Assembly: GCF_019049245.1 (NCBI RefSeq)
Contig: NZ_JAGMUK010000128.1
Coordinates: 1 to 50,952 of the forward strand
Direction: 5' to 3'
Length of the DNA: 50,952 nucleotides
Source of the DNA: Streptomyces sp. AC555_RSS877
GTDB lineage: Bacteria > Actinomycetota > Actinomycetes > Streptomycetales > Streptomycetaceae
The position numbers were made by a program, and so were the translations under genes. The notes beneath the pieces were generated by a model. It made no database searches. It was not told where the DNA came from and saw only the letters and a program-made list of their open reading frames with translations. Below, in pieces: positions 14,678 through 23,280 of the stretch (positions are counted from its first letter, which is position 1; the number at the start of each line of letters is the position of its first letter).

Positions 14678-14767
14678 CTACTCGGAGGTGACCATCCCCG
14701 CGTCCCTCCGCGCCGCCCGTGCCCTGCACACCTGGAAACGCAGCCGCGCCCGTACCGCCTTGTGCAT
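14678..14767 (-). pseudogene. DUF4244 Flp-pilin-like gene broken by the element
   Basis: From ATG at 14767 the frame reads MHKAVRARLRFQVCR..., then RRDAGMVTSE, and stops at TAG (14680-14678). Intact DUF4244 proteins that follow tadC in Streptomyces have GM-x-T-(S/A)-EYAVGT followed by a membrane helix. Here the match stops inside the Tyr codon after S-E, and what follows (TAG TCA AAG) is unrelated. So only the leader and cleavage region remain; the membrane helix that forms the pilus core is gone. The downstream tadE-like genes expected after it would lie beyond the element, outside the window. Confidence 0.8.
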
Positions 14768-14869
14768 CTCGACCCCCGTGAGGTTCCGTTCCGTTGACCA
14801 GCTGACTACCTGCCGTGCGTCGACCACTCGCGGCCCACGCCCCCTACTTGCCGTCGCTTTCGCCTCTCC

Positions 14870-15658
14870 TCATCCACCACCTCCTCCCAGCGCCCCGTCC
14901 GCCAGCCCGATGACCACGGGCAGCACGCCCACCGCGATGAACGCGGGCAGGAAGCACAGCCCGACCGGCGCGGCGACCATGACGGCCGCCCTCCGCGCCC
15001 GTGCCGTCGCCTCACGCGTCCAGTCGGCGCGGGCGTCAGCGGCGAGCCTGGCCACCGGTCCGGCCGCGGGAAGCCCGGAGACGCCGGCCCGTTCCAGCAG
15101 TCGCGCCAGGGTTCCGGCGCCCGGGGTCGAGGCGAGCCTTCGCCAGGCCTCGCCCGGTTCGCCGCCGAGCCGCACCTCTGCGGCGCCCCGCGCCAGCCCT
15201 TCTCCGACAGGACCGCCAAGGGCTTCACCCACGGCCTGCGCCGCGACCACGGGACCGGCGCCCGCCGCGATGCAGGCCGCCAAGAGGTCAGCGGCGAGGG
15301 GGAGTTGTCGAGCCGCCTCTCGGGCGTCGTTCTCCGCCTCGGTGCCGGCCGCCGCCTGCCGGAGCCGCCAACGCCACAGCCCGACCGCGGCAACCGACCC
15401 CGCCACCGCACCGGCGACCCCACCGACCAGAAGCCACACGGCACACGCCACCCCCACCATCGGCAGCCATCGCCGAGCGACGTCCCGCGCTTCGATGCGC
15501 GGCCCCTTGGACGGCTCCCCGACCGTCGCCAACAGCCCGGCCAACCGCCGCCGCACCCTCCGCTCCCGCCGCACCGACTCCAGCCACCGCACCAGCCATC
15601 CGAGGACGAGCACCATCCCCACGGCCACCCCCAGCCTGTGGACAACTTCCGCACTCAC
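14870..15658 (-). CDS. tadC: TadC-like type II secretion F-domain membrane protein
   Basis: 262 residues from GTG at 15658 (GGGAGGG upstream); the frame is open further, through an Arg/Gly-rich stretch to 15913, so a longer start cannot be excluded. There is an N-terminal membrane helix (GVAVGMVLVLGWLV), a second hydrophobic pair around VGVACAVWLLVGGVAG, the F-domain core (QLPLAADLLAACIAAGAGP, EAWRRLASTPGAGTLARLLERAG), and a C-terminal hydrophobic pair (APVGLCFLPAFIAVGVLPVVIGLA). It is the inner-membrane platform of the Tad pilus, working with TadB. Confidence 0.8.
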   Translation of the reverse strand: MSAEVVHRLGVAVGMVLVLGWLVRWLESVRRERRVRRRLAGLLATVGEPSKGPRIEARDVARRWLPMVGVACAVWLLVGGVAGAVAGSVAAVGLWRWRLRQAAAGTEAENDAREAARQLPLAADLLAACIAAGAGPVVAAQAVGEALGGPVGEGLARGAAEVRLGGEPGEAWRRLASTPGAGTLARLLERAGVSGLPAAGPVARLAADARADWTREATARARRAAVMVAAPVGLCFLPAFIAVGVLPVVIGLADGALGGGGG

Positions 15659-15870
15659 GCCACCGTCTCCCTCCCGAGACCTCTGCCGACTCCCGCTTCT
15701 CCCACCACGTCCGCCCTCGGCCGACGCCCACCGGGCCAGCCGGCCCCCCGCCGACCTTCGGCGCGTCGGCCCACCCAGTCGGCGCCCTGCCGCCCCGCCC
15801 CTCGTCCTCGGCCGGCTCCCGCCCCGCCCTTTCCTTCGCGGCCGACCGTCCGCTTCCTCAGCCGTAGCCC

Positions 15871-16932
15871 TCACACCGCCTCCGCTCCCCGCACGATCCG
15901 CATCGCCCACCACATCCCCAGCCCTTCCAGCAGGCCACCGGCCAACAGGCAGCCCAGTCCCGCCCCGGTGTGCAGCAGTACGTGCAGCGGATCCGCGCCA
16001 AGGGCCGTACCGAGAGCGAGGCCCAGGACCGGCAGGCCGGCAAGCATCACCGCCGTCGAGCGGGCGCCCGCCAGCTGCGCCCGCAGGTCGGCCCGTTGAT
16101 CACGCTCTGCGCGCAATGCCCCTTCGAGTCGGTCGAGTCCGGCCGCGAGTCCCGCGCCCTGGTCCACGGCAACCCGCCAGCAAGCCGCAAGCCCCAACAA
16201 CCCCTCGGCACCCGGCTCTCGCGCGGCACCAGCGAGCGCGGCCGGGACATCCCCGCCAAACCGCGCCGCCGCCAACACCGCCGCCTCAGCCTCACCGAGG
16301 CCGCCGAGGCCTGCGAGCCCACCGAAGTCCGGCACCCCCGCCCGCACACGACCGAGCCCTTTTGGTTCCCGCACCCCCGACCTCACGTCACCAGGCCCGC
16401 CGACGCCTCGCGCCCCTGCCGGCACGTACAGCCCGCCGATATCCCGCACCGCCCCCGCCCGCACGTCACCGAGCCCACCGGCCTCCCGAACCGCCCGCAG
16501 CAACGCCTCCCCGGGCTGCCGCCCGGCCCGCACCTCCCCCGCGAGCGCCCCGCACAACGCGATCACCGCGTCACCTCGACGCTCCCGCGCGCGCCGTGTC
16601 TCACTCGCCAGCCGAACCCGCCGCAGCAACGGCACCCCGGCCGCCCCCGCGACGATCGGCAGCACAGAGGAGCCCCACACCGCCAGCGCCAGCCCTACGG
16701 CCAGCGCCCACCACTCGGCGCGCAGCCGCCTCCGAATCCGCCGCAGCCCTCGAGCCATTTGCCCCCACGTGGGCGGTCCGGCCCCCACCACGCCACCACC
16801 CGCGAGCAGCAACTGCGCCCTCCGCGCGCCCGAGTGCCGCCCACCGAACAGCCAGACAGCAGCCCCGGCACACGCCACAGCCGCCCCCATCGATGTCCCG
16901 TTCATCTCGCCCATTCCACCGATTCCGCTCAC
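15871..16932 (-). CDS. tadB: TadB-like type II secretion F-domain protein with repeat insertion
   Basis: 353 residues from GTG at 16932, whose GTGA overlaps the tadA stop. Membrane segments at about 15-30 and 75-105, the F domain (RGDAVIALCGALAGEVRAGRQPGEALL), and C-terminal helices (STAVMLAGLPVLGLALGTALG, GLGCLLAGGLLEGLGMWW). Residues 152-212 are an inserted run of about four degenerate 13-residue units (GGLGDVRAGAVRD, GGPGDVRSGVREP, KGLGRVRAGVPDF and so on), placed exactly within the F domain between AVREA and GLGEAEAAV. The family is normally some 60 residues shorter. Acts with TadA and TadC in pilus assembly. Confidence 0.8.
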   Translation of the reverse strand: MSGIGGMGEMNGTSMGAAVACAGAAVWLFGGRHSGARRAQLLLAGGGVVGAGPPTWGQMARGLRRIRRRLRAEWWALAVGLALAVWGSSVLPIVAGAAGVPLLRRVRLASETRRARERRGDAVIALCGALAGEVRAGRQPGEALLRAVREAGGLGDVRAGAVRDIGGLYVPAGARGVGGPGDVRSGVREPKGLGRVRAGVPDFGGLAGLGGLGEAEAAVLAAARFGGDVPAALAGAAREPGAEGLLGLAACWRVAVDQGAGLAAGLDRLEGALRAERDQRADLRAQLAGARSTAVMLAGLPVLGLALGTALGADPLHVLLHTGAGLGCLLAGGLLEGLGMWWAMRIVRGAEAV

Positions 16933-18509
16933 CACCCCGCCCCCTCCACAGCCAGTCCGTTCACAGGCGTCGGCACGCCCACCAACTCGCCTGTCCCGGA
17001 CGAACCACACCCCTCCCCCGCATCGCGCAAGCCGCACTCATCCCGAATCAACCCCCGCAACCGCTCCCACCCCCGCTCGTACGCGAACCCCTCCGCGCTC
17101 CATCGCAGCGCCGGCACCGTCCGCACCAACCCCGTCGGATCCCGCTCCAGCACGTGCACCTCGGCGATCCGGCGCCGCCCTGTCCGGTCGCGTACGAGGT
17201 GCAGTACGACCGACAGCGCGGCCGCCAACTGGCTGTGCAGTGCGGCCCGGTCGAGCCCGGCGGCCGTACCCAGCGCCTCCAGCCGGGCCGGCACATCGGC
17301 TGCCGCGTTCGCGTGCACGGTCCCGCAGCCGCCCTCGTGGCCGGTGTTCAACGCGGCCAGCAGATGCACCACTTCGGGCCCGCGCACCTCCCCCACGACC
17401 AGCCGGTCCGGCCGCATCCGCAGCGCCTGCCGGACCAGGTCCTCGAGCGTGACGAGGCCCGCGCCCTCCTGATTGGCGGGTCTGCTCTCCAGCCGTACGA
17501 CGTGCGGATGGTGCGGCCTGAGTTCCGCCGAGTCCTCGGCGAGCACGATCCGCTCGTCCGGCCCGACGAGCCCCAACAGGGCGCTCAGCAACGTCGTCTT
17601 GCCACTGCCCGTGCCGCCGCTGATGAGGAAGGACAGCCGTGCCCGGAGCAGCGCCCGCAGCAACCGGTCCCCGCCCGGCGGCACCGTGCCCGCCGCCATG
17701 AGCTCGTCGAGAGTGAACGCCCGCGGCCGTACGACCCGCAGGGACAGGCAGGTGCAGCCGACGGCGACCGGGGGCAGCACCGCATGCAGCCGGGTCCCGT
17801 CGGGCAGCCGGGCGTCGGCCCAGGGCCGCGCGTCGTCGAGCCGGCGTCCGGCCACCGAGGCCAGGCGCTGCGCGAGCCGTCGTACGGCAGCCGCGTCCGG
17901 GAAGGCGACGGTGGTCAGCTCAAGGCCACCGCCACGGTCCACCCAGACCCGGTCGGGGGCCGACACCAGTACGTCGGTCACCGACGGGTCGGCGAGCAGC
18001 GGTTCCAGCGGACCGCTTCCGACCAGCTCGGACCGCAACTGTTCGGCAGCGCTGAGGACTTCCGCGTCTCCGAGCACCCGCCCCTGTTCCCGCAACGCCT
18101 GCGCCACGCGCGCGGGTGTCGGTTCCGCCCCGCTCTCGACCAGCCACTGCCGCACCCCGTCGAGCAGCCCCGGCGACAGGTCCGCACTGCTCGCCCCAAC
18201 GGAAGTCGCGCCGCCGGCGAGCCACCGCCCGGAGGCAGCCCCACCGCCCAGCCCCGGCTCTGGCACATCCCCACCAGACACCCACCGCCCGGACGCAACC
18301 CCACCAGCCGGCCCCGGCTCGGACACAGCCTCACCGCCCGGCACCCTCCCGAACGCAGCCCCACCAGACACCCACCGCCCGGACGCAACCCCACCACCCA
18401 GCCCCGGCTCAGACGCGACCTCACCGGCCACCCACCGCCCGGACGCCCCCCTCACCGCGCCACCGCCCCGCCCAGCGGGGACCCCCTCAAGTTCAGAGAA
18501 CGTACTCAC
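16929..18509 (-). CDS. tadA: TadA/CpaF-type pilus ATPase with N-terminal repeats
   Basis: 526 residues, GTG start at 18509 overlapping the upstream stop by four bases. Walker A GGTGSGKT is at 298-305; the Asp box (ERIVLAEDSAEL), Walker B (RLVVGEVRGPE) and His box (GHEGGCGTVHAN) follow in order. Residues 20-100 are an unusual Gly-rich repeat: ASGRW recurs at 22, 42, 72 and 92, alternating with EPGLGGG-type units. The catalytic part, starting near GLLDGVRQWL at 114, looks complete. It powers Tad pilus assembly at the inner membrane. Because the pilin gene is broken, the machine may have no major substrate in this strain. Confidence 0.9.
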   Translation of the reverse strand: MSTFSELEGVPAGRGGGAVRGASGRWVAGEVASEPGLGGGVASGRWVSGGAAFGRVPGGEAVSEPGPAGGVASGRWVSGGDVPEPGLGGGAASGRWLAGGATSVGASSADLSPGLLDGVRQWLVESGAEPTPARVAQALREQGRVLGDAEVLSAAEQLRSELVGSGPLEPLLADPSVTDVLVSAPDRVWVDRGGGLELTTVAFPDAAAVRRLAQRLASVAGRRLDDARPWADARLPDGTRLHAVLPPVAVGCTCLSLRVVRPRAFTLDELMAAGTVPPGGDRLLRALLRARLSFLISGGTGSGKTTLLSALLGLVGPDERIVLAEDSAELRPHHPHVVRLESRPANQEGAGLVTLEDLVRQALRMRPDRLVVGEVRGPEVVHLLAALNTGHEGGCGTVHANAAADVPARLEALGTAAGLDRAALHSQLAAALSVVLHLVRDRTGRRRIAEVHVLERDPTGLVRTVPALRWSAEGFAYERGWERLRGLIRDECGLRDAGEGCGSSGTGELVGVPTPVNGLAVEGAGW

Positions 18510-19618
18510 GCGGCACCCGCCTCCATCAGCGCCCGCTCCCAGAACTGCTTGCAGAAGCGCGCGAGCGGCCCCCGCGCGGCCGCGCCCGGAGGCGCCTGGC
18601 TCCCGTGCGGACGTTGCAGCGCGGACTCCACCGGCACCTCACCGGCCAGGGGCAGTCCGAGCAGCCGGGCCACCTCGCGGTCGTCGAGCCCGGGGGTGTA
18701 CGGCCCGCGGACGGCGACCCTCAGGTCGCGCAGGACCATGCCGACGGCAGAGGCCACCCGGCCCGCCGCGGCGACGGCGCGCAGCTCCGAGGGGACCACG
18801 AGGAGCCCCACGTCGAGCTGGGCGAGAACCTCGGCGACGCCGTCGTCGATACGGCGTGGCAGGTCGACGACGACCGTCCCGCCCCGGCGCCTGGCCGCGG
18901 CCAGCACCGCCCGGACGGCCTGGGGCGGGACGGCGACGCAGTCGCCGCGGTCCCAGCTCAGCACGCGCAGGGAGTGCAGACGCGGTAGCGACTCCTCCAG
19001 GGCGCCCCCGCCGACCCGGCCGCGCGAGGCGGCGAACGCGGGCCAGCGCAGGCCTTCTGCGCTCTCGCCGCCAAGGAGTACATCGAGTCCGCCGCCCAGA
19101 GGATCGGCGTCCACAAGGAGCGTGCGCAGTCCCTCACGCGCGGAGGTGACGGCGAGCGCGCAGGCGAGCGTGGACGCTCCGGCCCCACCCCGGCCACCGA
19201 TGACGCCGACCGTGAGGGCGGGCCGGCCGATGCCTTCGGCGACGTCGGCGATGCGGTCGACCAGCCACTGCTCGCCGTCGGGCAGCATCAGGACGTGGTC
19301 GGCGCCGATCTCGACGGCCCGCTGCCAGACACCGGGGTCGTCCTGGTCGCGGCCGACCAGCACCACTCCGCGCCTGCGTGCGGCCCCGCGGACGCGCCGT
19401 GAGGCGTCGTCGCCGACCAGCACGAGGGGCGCGGCCTCCCAGTTGCCTCTGTTGTCCGGCATCCCGTGGTGGACCTCGGGTGTGGCGCCGGCTGCCGCGC
19501 ACAGGCGCAGCAAATCATCGAGCAGTTCGGCGTCTTCGGTCACGATCAACGGCTTGCCCTGCCGCCCTCCGGCGGCGGGCGGCGGATCGTGTGTGACGGC
19601 TGCGGCCACGGTGTCCAT
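18506..19618 (-). CDS. ssd: Ssd/TadZ/CpaE-like MinD-superfamily protein
   Basis: 370 residues from ATG at 19618 behind GGAAGGGGG; the longer in-frame extension to 19876 is unlike the family. Residues 1-130 form a receiver-like domain (LIVTEDAELLDDLLRLCAAAG, APLVLVGDDA). The ATPase part has a deviant P-loop VIGGRGGAGASTL and the switch LLVDADPLGGGLDVLLGG, and VVVDLPR. In actinobacteria the Ssd protein influences septum placement and the TadZ homologues localise the pilus machine at the pole. First gene of the minus-strand tad operon; all following starts overlap stops. Confidence 0.85.
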   Translation of the reverse strand: MDTVAAAVTHDPPPAAGGRQGKPLIVTEDAELLDDLLRLCAAAGATPEVHHGMPDNRGNWEAAPLVLVGDDASRRVRGAARRRGVVLVGRDQDDPGVWQRAVEIGADHVLMLPDGEQWLVDRIADVAEGIGRPALTVGVIGGRGGAGASTLACALAVTSAREGLRTLLVDADPLGGGLDVLLGGESAEGLRWPAFAASRGRVGGGALEESLPRLHSLRVLSWDRGDCVAVPPQAVRAVLAAARRRGGTVVVDLPRRIDDGVAEVLAQLDVGLLVVPSELRAVAAAGRVASAVGMVLRDLRVAVRGPYTPGLDDREVARLLGLPLAGEVPVESALQRPHGSQAPPGAAARGPLARFCKQFWERALMEAGAA

Positions 19619-20181
19619 CCCCCTTCCGCGGGGCCACCACGGCCCCGCGATTCCCAAACGTGTGAAGAACCGGCAACCGGCCTCCATATGAACGGCCGAT
19701 ACCGACCGGCCAAACGCGCCCGACAAACCGGAACCAGCCATGAACTCGGTGCGAGCCGGATGCGTGGGAATCACGGTGCAGGGATCCCGGAAATCTTGTG
19801 GATCTTGGTCGATATCTGTGGACAACTCAACGGCTGTGAATATCACCGTCACCCAAACCGGTGACCGCTGTACCACCCGCTGTGCGACTTCCGCAGAGCA
19901 GCGCGACGACTACAGAACGTGACGGATCATGGGCATGCGGAAGAGGCGGCCGCAGCCGCCTCAACGCGGCCCCGCGGCCGCTTACTGAAGGGGAAAACCC
20001 ACCCGGACATGCGACGACCCCCGCCGGGGGGGAGAGCGGGGGTCGTCTCCACGGCCGACTCGGGGGGGGAGGAGTCGGACCGGGTTAGCACGGTCGCGAA
20101 CGATCCGTGACTTCCATGGTGTACCCGAGAGGCCTCTCAGGCAAACCCACGCGCCCACCTTACGCCGAATGGGCTGCGCCT
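19619..20181. other. Divergent intergenic region with two G-rich hairpins
   Basis: No gene seen. It must hold the promoter of the tad operon (minus) and of the HAD gene (plus). Two perfect hairpins lie in the plus-strand leader: 20013-20024 with 20036-20047 (12-base stem) and 20055-20061 with 20072-20078 (7-base stem around a G run). They may attenuate transcription into the HAD gene or end an upstream RNA. A TGTGGACAA at about 19,817 matches a DnaA box but stands alone. Confidence 0.5.
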
Positions 20182-21015
20182 ATGCTCATGGTTGTGGAAA
20201 ACCACTCCTTGCCCCGCACAGCGGCCTTCTTTGACCTGGACAAGACGGTCATTGCGAAGTCGAGCACGCTCACCTTCAGCAAGTCCTTCTACCAAGGCGG
20301 GCTGATCAACCGCAGGGCCGCCTTGCGTACCGCATATGCCCAGTTCGTCTTCCTGGTGGGTGGCATGGACCACGACCAGATGGAGCGGACCCGCGAGTAC
20401 CTGTCCGCACTCGTGCGCGGCTGGAACGTCCAGCAGGTCAGAGAGATCGTCGCCGAGACGCTCCACGAGCTCATCGACCCGATCATCTATGACGAGGCCG
20501 CCTCCCTCATCGAGGAGCACCACACCGCCGGACGCGACGTTGTCATCGTGTCCACGTCCGGTGCCGAGGTGGTCGAGCCGATCGGCGAGATGCTGGGCGC
20601 GGACCGCGTGGTGGCCACCCGCATGGTGGTGGGCGACGACGGCTGCTTCACCGGGGAGGTGGAGTACTACGCGTACGGCCCGACGAAGTCCGAGGCGATC
20701 AGGGAACTGGCCGAGTCGGAGGGGTACGACCTCGCGGGCTGCTACGCCTACAGCGACTCGGCGACCGACCTGCCGATGCTGGAGTGCGTCGGTCACCCCC
20801 ACGCGGTGAATCCCGACCGCGCGCTGCGTCGTGAGGCGCTCGCGCGCGGGTGGCCGATTCTGGATTTCCACCGGCCGGTCCGGCTCAAGAAGCGGCTGCC
20901 CGCCTTCTCCGTCCCGCCCCGTCCGGCGCTCGTCGCGGTCGCGGCGGTGGGCGCCGCGGCGGCCACCGCGGGCCTCGTCTGGTACGCCAGCCGGCGCCGC
21001 GCCGCTCCGGCCTGA
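20182..21015 (+). CDS. HAD-IB family phosphatase with C-terminal membrane helix
   Basis: 277 residues if started at ATG 20182; ATG 20188 is close behind and a GTG at 20107 gives a longer, less family-like N terminus. HAD motif I is FFDLDKTVI with both Asp residues, motif II is VIVSTSG, motif III/IV is YAYSDSATDLPMLE preceded by PTKSEAIREL. This is the phosphoserine-phosphatase-like IB group. The end has a hydrophobic stretch (ALVAVAAVGAAAATAGLVWYA) and RRR, so it should be anchored to the membrane with the catalytic domain inside. Homologues sit next to ssd in Streptomyces, and a link to morphological development has been suggested; substrate unknown. Confidence 0.85.
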   Translation: MLMVVENHSLPRTAAFFDLDKTVIAKSSTLTFSKSFYQGGLINRRAALRTAYAQFVFLVGGMDHDQMERTREYLSALVRGWNVQQVREIVAETLHELIDPIIYDEAASLIEEHHTAGRDVVIVSTSGAEVVEPIGEMLGADRVVATRMVVGDDGCFTGEVEYYAYGPTKSEAIRELAESEGYDLAGCYAYSDSATDLPMLECVGHPHAVNPDRALRREALARGWPILDFHRPVRLKKRLPAFSVPPRPALVAVAAVGAAAATAGLVWYASRRRAAPA

Positions 21016-21370
21016 CCATGCCACGACCCGCTTAATGTCCGTTTGACACTAAAAGTAAAGAAGTGCTGCCTGGGCTTCCGCTTGCCCCGGTCCAGGAGTA
21101 CAAAGGGGTTAACGGCCCGCGAGACCAAGGACATCCGAAAGGATCACCTTAAGAACGCAATTTGGCCCCACGGACCGAGCATGAACACCGGGCACCCACG
21201 CGACGTCGACCCGTCGATTACGGGCCAGCCGCACCAGGGACGGGCAAAGTTCCCGACCTGATGGGCATTATTCGAGGACGCTTGGTACCCCGGTGGACAT
21301 GCCAGCGGCGGTACGAATTCTCGTACCGCCGCAACCCTTTCCCGGGGAATTCGGGACGTGCGGGGACTCC
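21016..21370. other. Convergent intergenic region
   Basis: 355 bases between convergent genes with no ORF I believe. Less GC-rich than the flanks in the first half (TTTGACACTAAAAGTAAAG at about 21,040). Only the hairpin at 21305-21332 stands out. Confidence 0.5.
21305..21332. terminator. Bidirectional terminator
   Basis: A perfect 12-base stem (21305-21316 with 21321-21332) around a tetraloop-like AATTC centre, 39 bases from the stop of the Fic-like gene and between convergent genes. Confidence 0.8.
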
Positions 21371-22195
21371 CTACGCAGCCCCGCGCTGCAGCGCCTCGCA
21401 CACCGCCATCGACTCGCGGGCCCCCAGTTCGACCGCCCTGCCACAGTGGGCGATCCAGGCGGCCATGCCCTGCGGAGAGCCGGAGACATAGCCGTCGAGC
21501 GCCGCCAGGTAGGCCGCGCGGCCCAGTTCGGCGTGACCGACCTCCGGCGGGCAGACGGACTTCGGGTCGAGGCCGCTGCCCACCAGGACGATGCGTTCGG
21601 CCGCGCGCGCGACCAGACCGTTGTGGGAGACGAAGGGGCGCAGGGCGAGGAGTTCGCCGTGCACGACGGCGGCCGTGATCAGAGCGGGTGCCGAACCGCC
21701 CGCGATGATCAGCTCGGAAAGCCCTTCGAGGCGGCCGGAGACCTCTGCCGCGCTCGGCAGCGGCAGCTCGATGAGCGGCTCGTCGACCGGCTCGCCCGCC
21801 TGACGCGGGCGTCCCACCTCGTCGCCCGCGGTCGCGGCGGCCACCAGGTGCAGCCTGGCCAGCACCCGCAGCGGCGACTGCCGCCAGATGGACAGCAGTT
21901 GCCCCGCCTCGGCGGTCAGCCGCAGGGCACCGCCCATGACGCGCGCCTCGTCGTCGCCGCTGAAGTCGGTGCGTCGGCGCACCTCCTCCAGAGCCCAGTC
22001 CGCGCCGGACAGCGCCCCCGAGCCGCGCGCGCCGCGCAGGGCGGCCTCGGAGGTGATCTCGTTGCTGCGGCGCCGCATGACCCGGTGTCCGTAGACCCGG
22101 TCCACTGCTTTGCGCATGGATTCCACGGACTCGGCCACACCGGGCAGCGAGCCCAGGGCAGCGAGCGGATCGGCGGTCGCCCCTGTCGTACTCAT
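21371..22195 (-). CDS. Fic/Doc-fold protein with degenerate active site
   Basis: 274 residues from ATG at 22195; the frame is open to 22264 but no better start is seen. All-helical. Near residue 200, HGELLALRPFVSHNGLVARAAE lines up with the Fic signature HPF-x-(D/E)GNGR-x2-R, but the leading His is Arg and GNGR reads HNGL-VAR. Annotation pipelines often call homologues 'oxidoreductase', which the sequence does not support. The catalytic His is required for AMP transfer, so this is probably a non-enzymatic or altered member. Found in the same place in other Streptomyces as I recall. It ends against the HAD gene and is divergent from the ATPase gene. Confidence 0.6.
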   Translation of the reverse strand: MSTTGATADPLAALGSLPGVAESVESMRKAVDRVYGHRVMRRRSNEITSEAALRGARGSGALSGADWALEEVRRRTDFSGDDEARVMGGALRLTAEAGQLLSIWRQSPLRVLARLHLVAAATAGDEVGRPRQAGEPVDEPLIELPLPSAAEVSGRLEGLSELIIAGGSAPALITAAVVHGELLALRPFVSHNGLVARAAERIVLVGSGLDPKSVCPPEVGHAELGRAAYLAALDGYVSGSPQGMAAWIAHCGRAVELGARESMAVCEALQRGAA

Positions 22196-22296
22196 AAGTA
22201 CGACCCTACGCAGCCCAGGCGCCCACCCCACGAAGGAGTGGTCTTCTTCACGCACACCTGCCACCTACAGCTATCGAGCCACTACGCTTGGTGAAC

Positions 22297-23277
22297 ATGA
22301 AAATTGCTTTCGTCGGGAAGGGCGGCAGCGGCAAGACCACCCTGTCCTCCCTCTTCATCCGCCACCTCGCGGCCACCGGGGCGCCGGTCGTCGCCATCGA
22401 CGCCGACATCAACCAGCACCTGGGCCCGGCGCTCGGCCTGGACGAGGCGGAGGCGGCAACGCTGCCCGCAATGGGCGAGCGGCTGCCCTTGATCAAGGAC
22501 TATCTGCGCGGCTCCAACCCGCGCATCGTCTCGACCGAGACGATGATCAAGACGACGCCCCCCGGCGAGGGCTCGCGGCTGCTGCGGGTGCGCGAGGACA
22601 ACCCGGTGTACGACGCCTGCGCCCGGCCGGTGGAACTCGATGGTGGCACCGTCCGTTTGATGGTCACCGGCCCCTTCACCGACGCCGACCTGGGGGTCGC
22701 CTGCTACCACTCCAAGACCGGAGCGGTGGAGCTGTGCCTGAACCACCTCGTCGACGGCCCGGACGAGTACGTCGTGGTGGACATGACGGCAGGCTCGGAC
22801 TCCTTCGCCTCCGGCATGTTCACCCGCTTCGACATCACGTTCCTCGTCGCCGAACCGACCCGGAAGGGGGTCTCCGTCTATCGCCAGTACAAGGAGTACG
22901 CCCGCGACTTCGGTGTCACCCTGAAGGTCGTCGGCAACAAGGTGCAGGGCGACGACGATCTCGCTTTCCTGCGTGCCGAAGTCGGGGACGACCTGCTCGT
23001 GACGGTGGGGCACTCGGACTGGGTGCGCGCACTGGAGAAGGGCCGACCGCCCCGGTTCGAGCTCCTGGAGGACGCCAACCACCGCGCCCTGAGCCGGTTG
23101 CAGTCGGCCGCCGACGCGACGTACGAGCTGCGGGACTGGGAGCGCTATACGCGCCAGATGGTGCATTTCCACCTGAAGAACGCCCAGTCCTGGGGCAACG
23201 AGCGCACGGGGGCCGACCTGGCAGCGCAGGTCGACCCCTCCTTCGTGCTCGGCGAGAGTGTCGTGGCAACCGCCTGA
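22297..23277 (+). CDS. CooC/ParA-like P-loop ATPase
   Basis: 326 residues from ATG at 22297 (GTG at 22291 is also possible). Deviant Walker A KGGSGKTTL with the signature first Lys at residue 8, switch VVAIDADINQHLG, and VVVDMTAGSDSFASGMF near residue 160, all as in the MinD/CooC branch of SIMIBI ATPases. Such proteins insert metals or act in localisation. A Cys and nearby YDACARP might be a ligand site, but no conserved CxC motif is visible. The start lies right behind a possible -10 element (TACGCT), so the mRNA may be nearly leaderless. Partner unknown. Confidence 0.8.
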   Translation: MKIAFVGKGGSGKTTLSSLFIRHLAATGAPVVAIDADINQHLGPALGLDEAEAATLPAMGERLPLIKDYLRGSNPRIVSTETMIKTTPPGEGSRLLRVREDNPVYDACARPVELDGGTVRLMVTGPFTDADLGVACYHSKTGAVELCLNHLVDGPDEYVVVDMTAGSDSFASGMFTRFDITFLVAEPTRKGVSVYRQYKEYARDFGVTLKVVGNKVQGDDDLAFLRAEVGDDLLVTVGHSDWVRALEKGRPPRFELLEDANHRALSRLQSAADATYELRDWERYTRQMVHFHLKNAQSWGNERTGADLAAQVDPSFVLGESVVATA

Positions 23278-23280
23278 CGA

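Noticed and set aside
14658..19691. 1,677-codon open frame on the plus strand across the tad operon
   Set aside because: Its product is Pro/Arg/Ala/Ser low-complexity, typical of a high-GC shadow frame. The minus strand encodes well-formed TadA, TadB, TadC and Ssd with all motifs.
15637..19825. Isolated TGTGGACAA sequences (also at about 40,746 in reverse) as DnaA boxes of an origin
   Set aside because: They are single, far apart and partly inside genes; an oriC would show a dense cluster next to dnaA/dnaN.
20107..20181. Longer N terminus of the HAD phosphatase starting at GTG 20107
   Set aside because: The added residues are unlike the family and no good ribosome-binding site is seen; starts at 20182 or 20188 place motif I at the usual distance.
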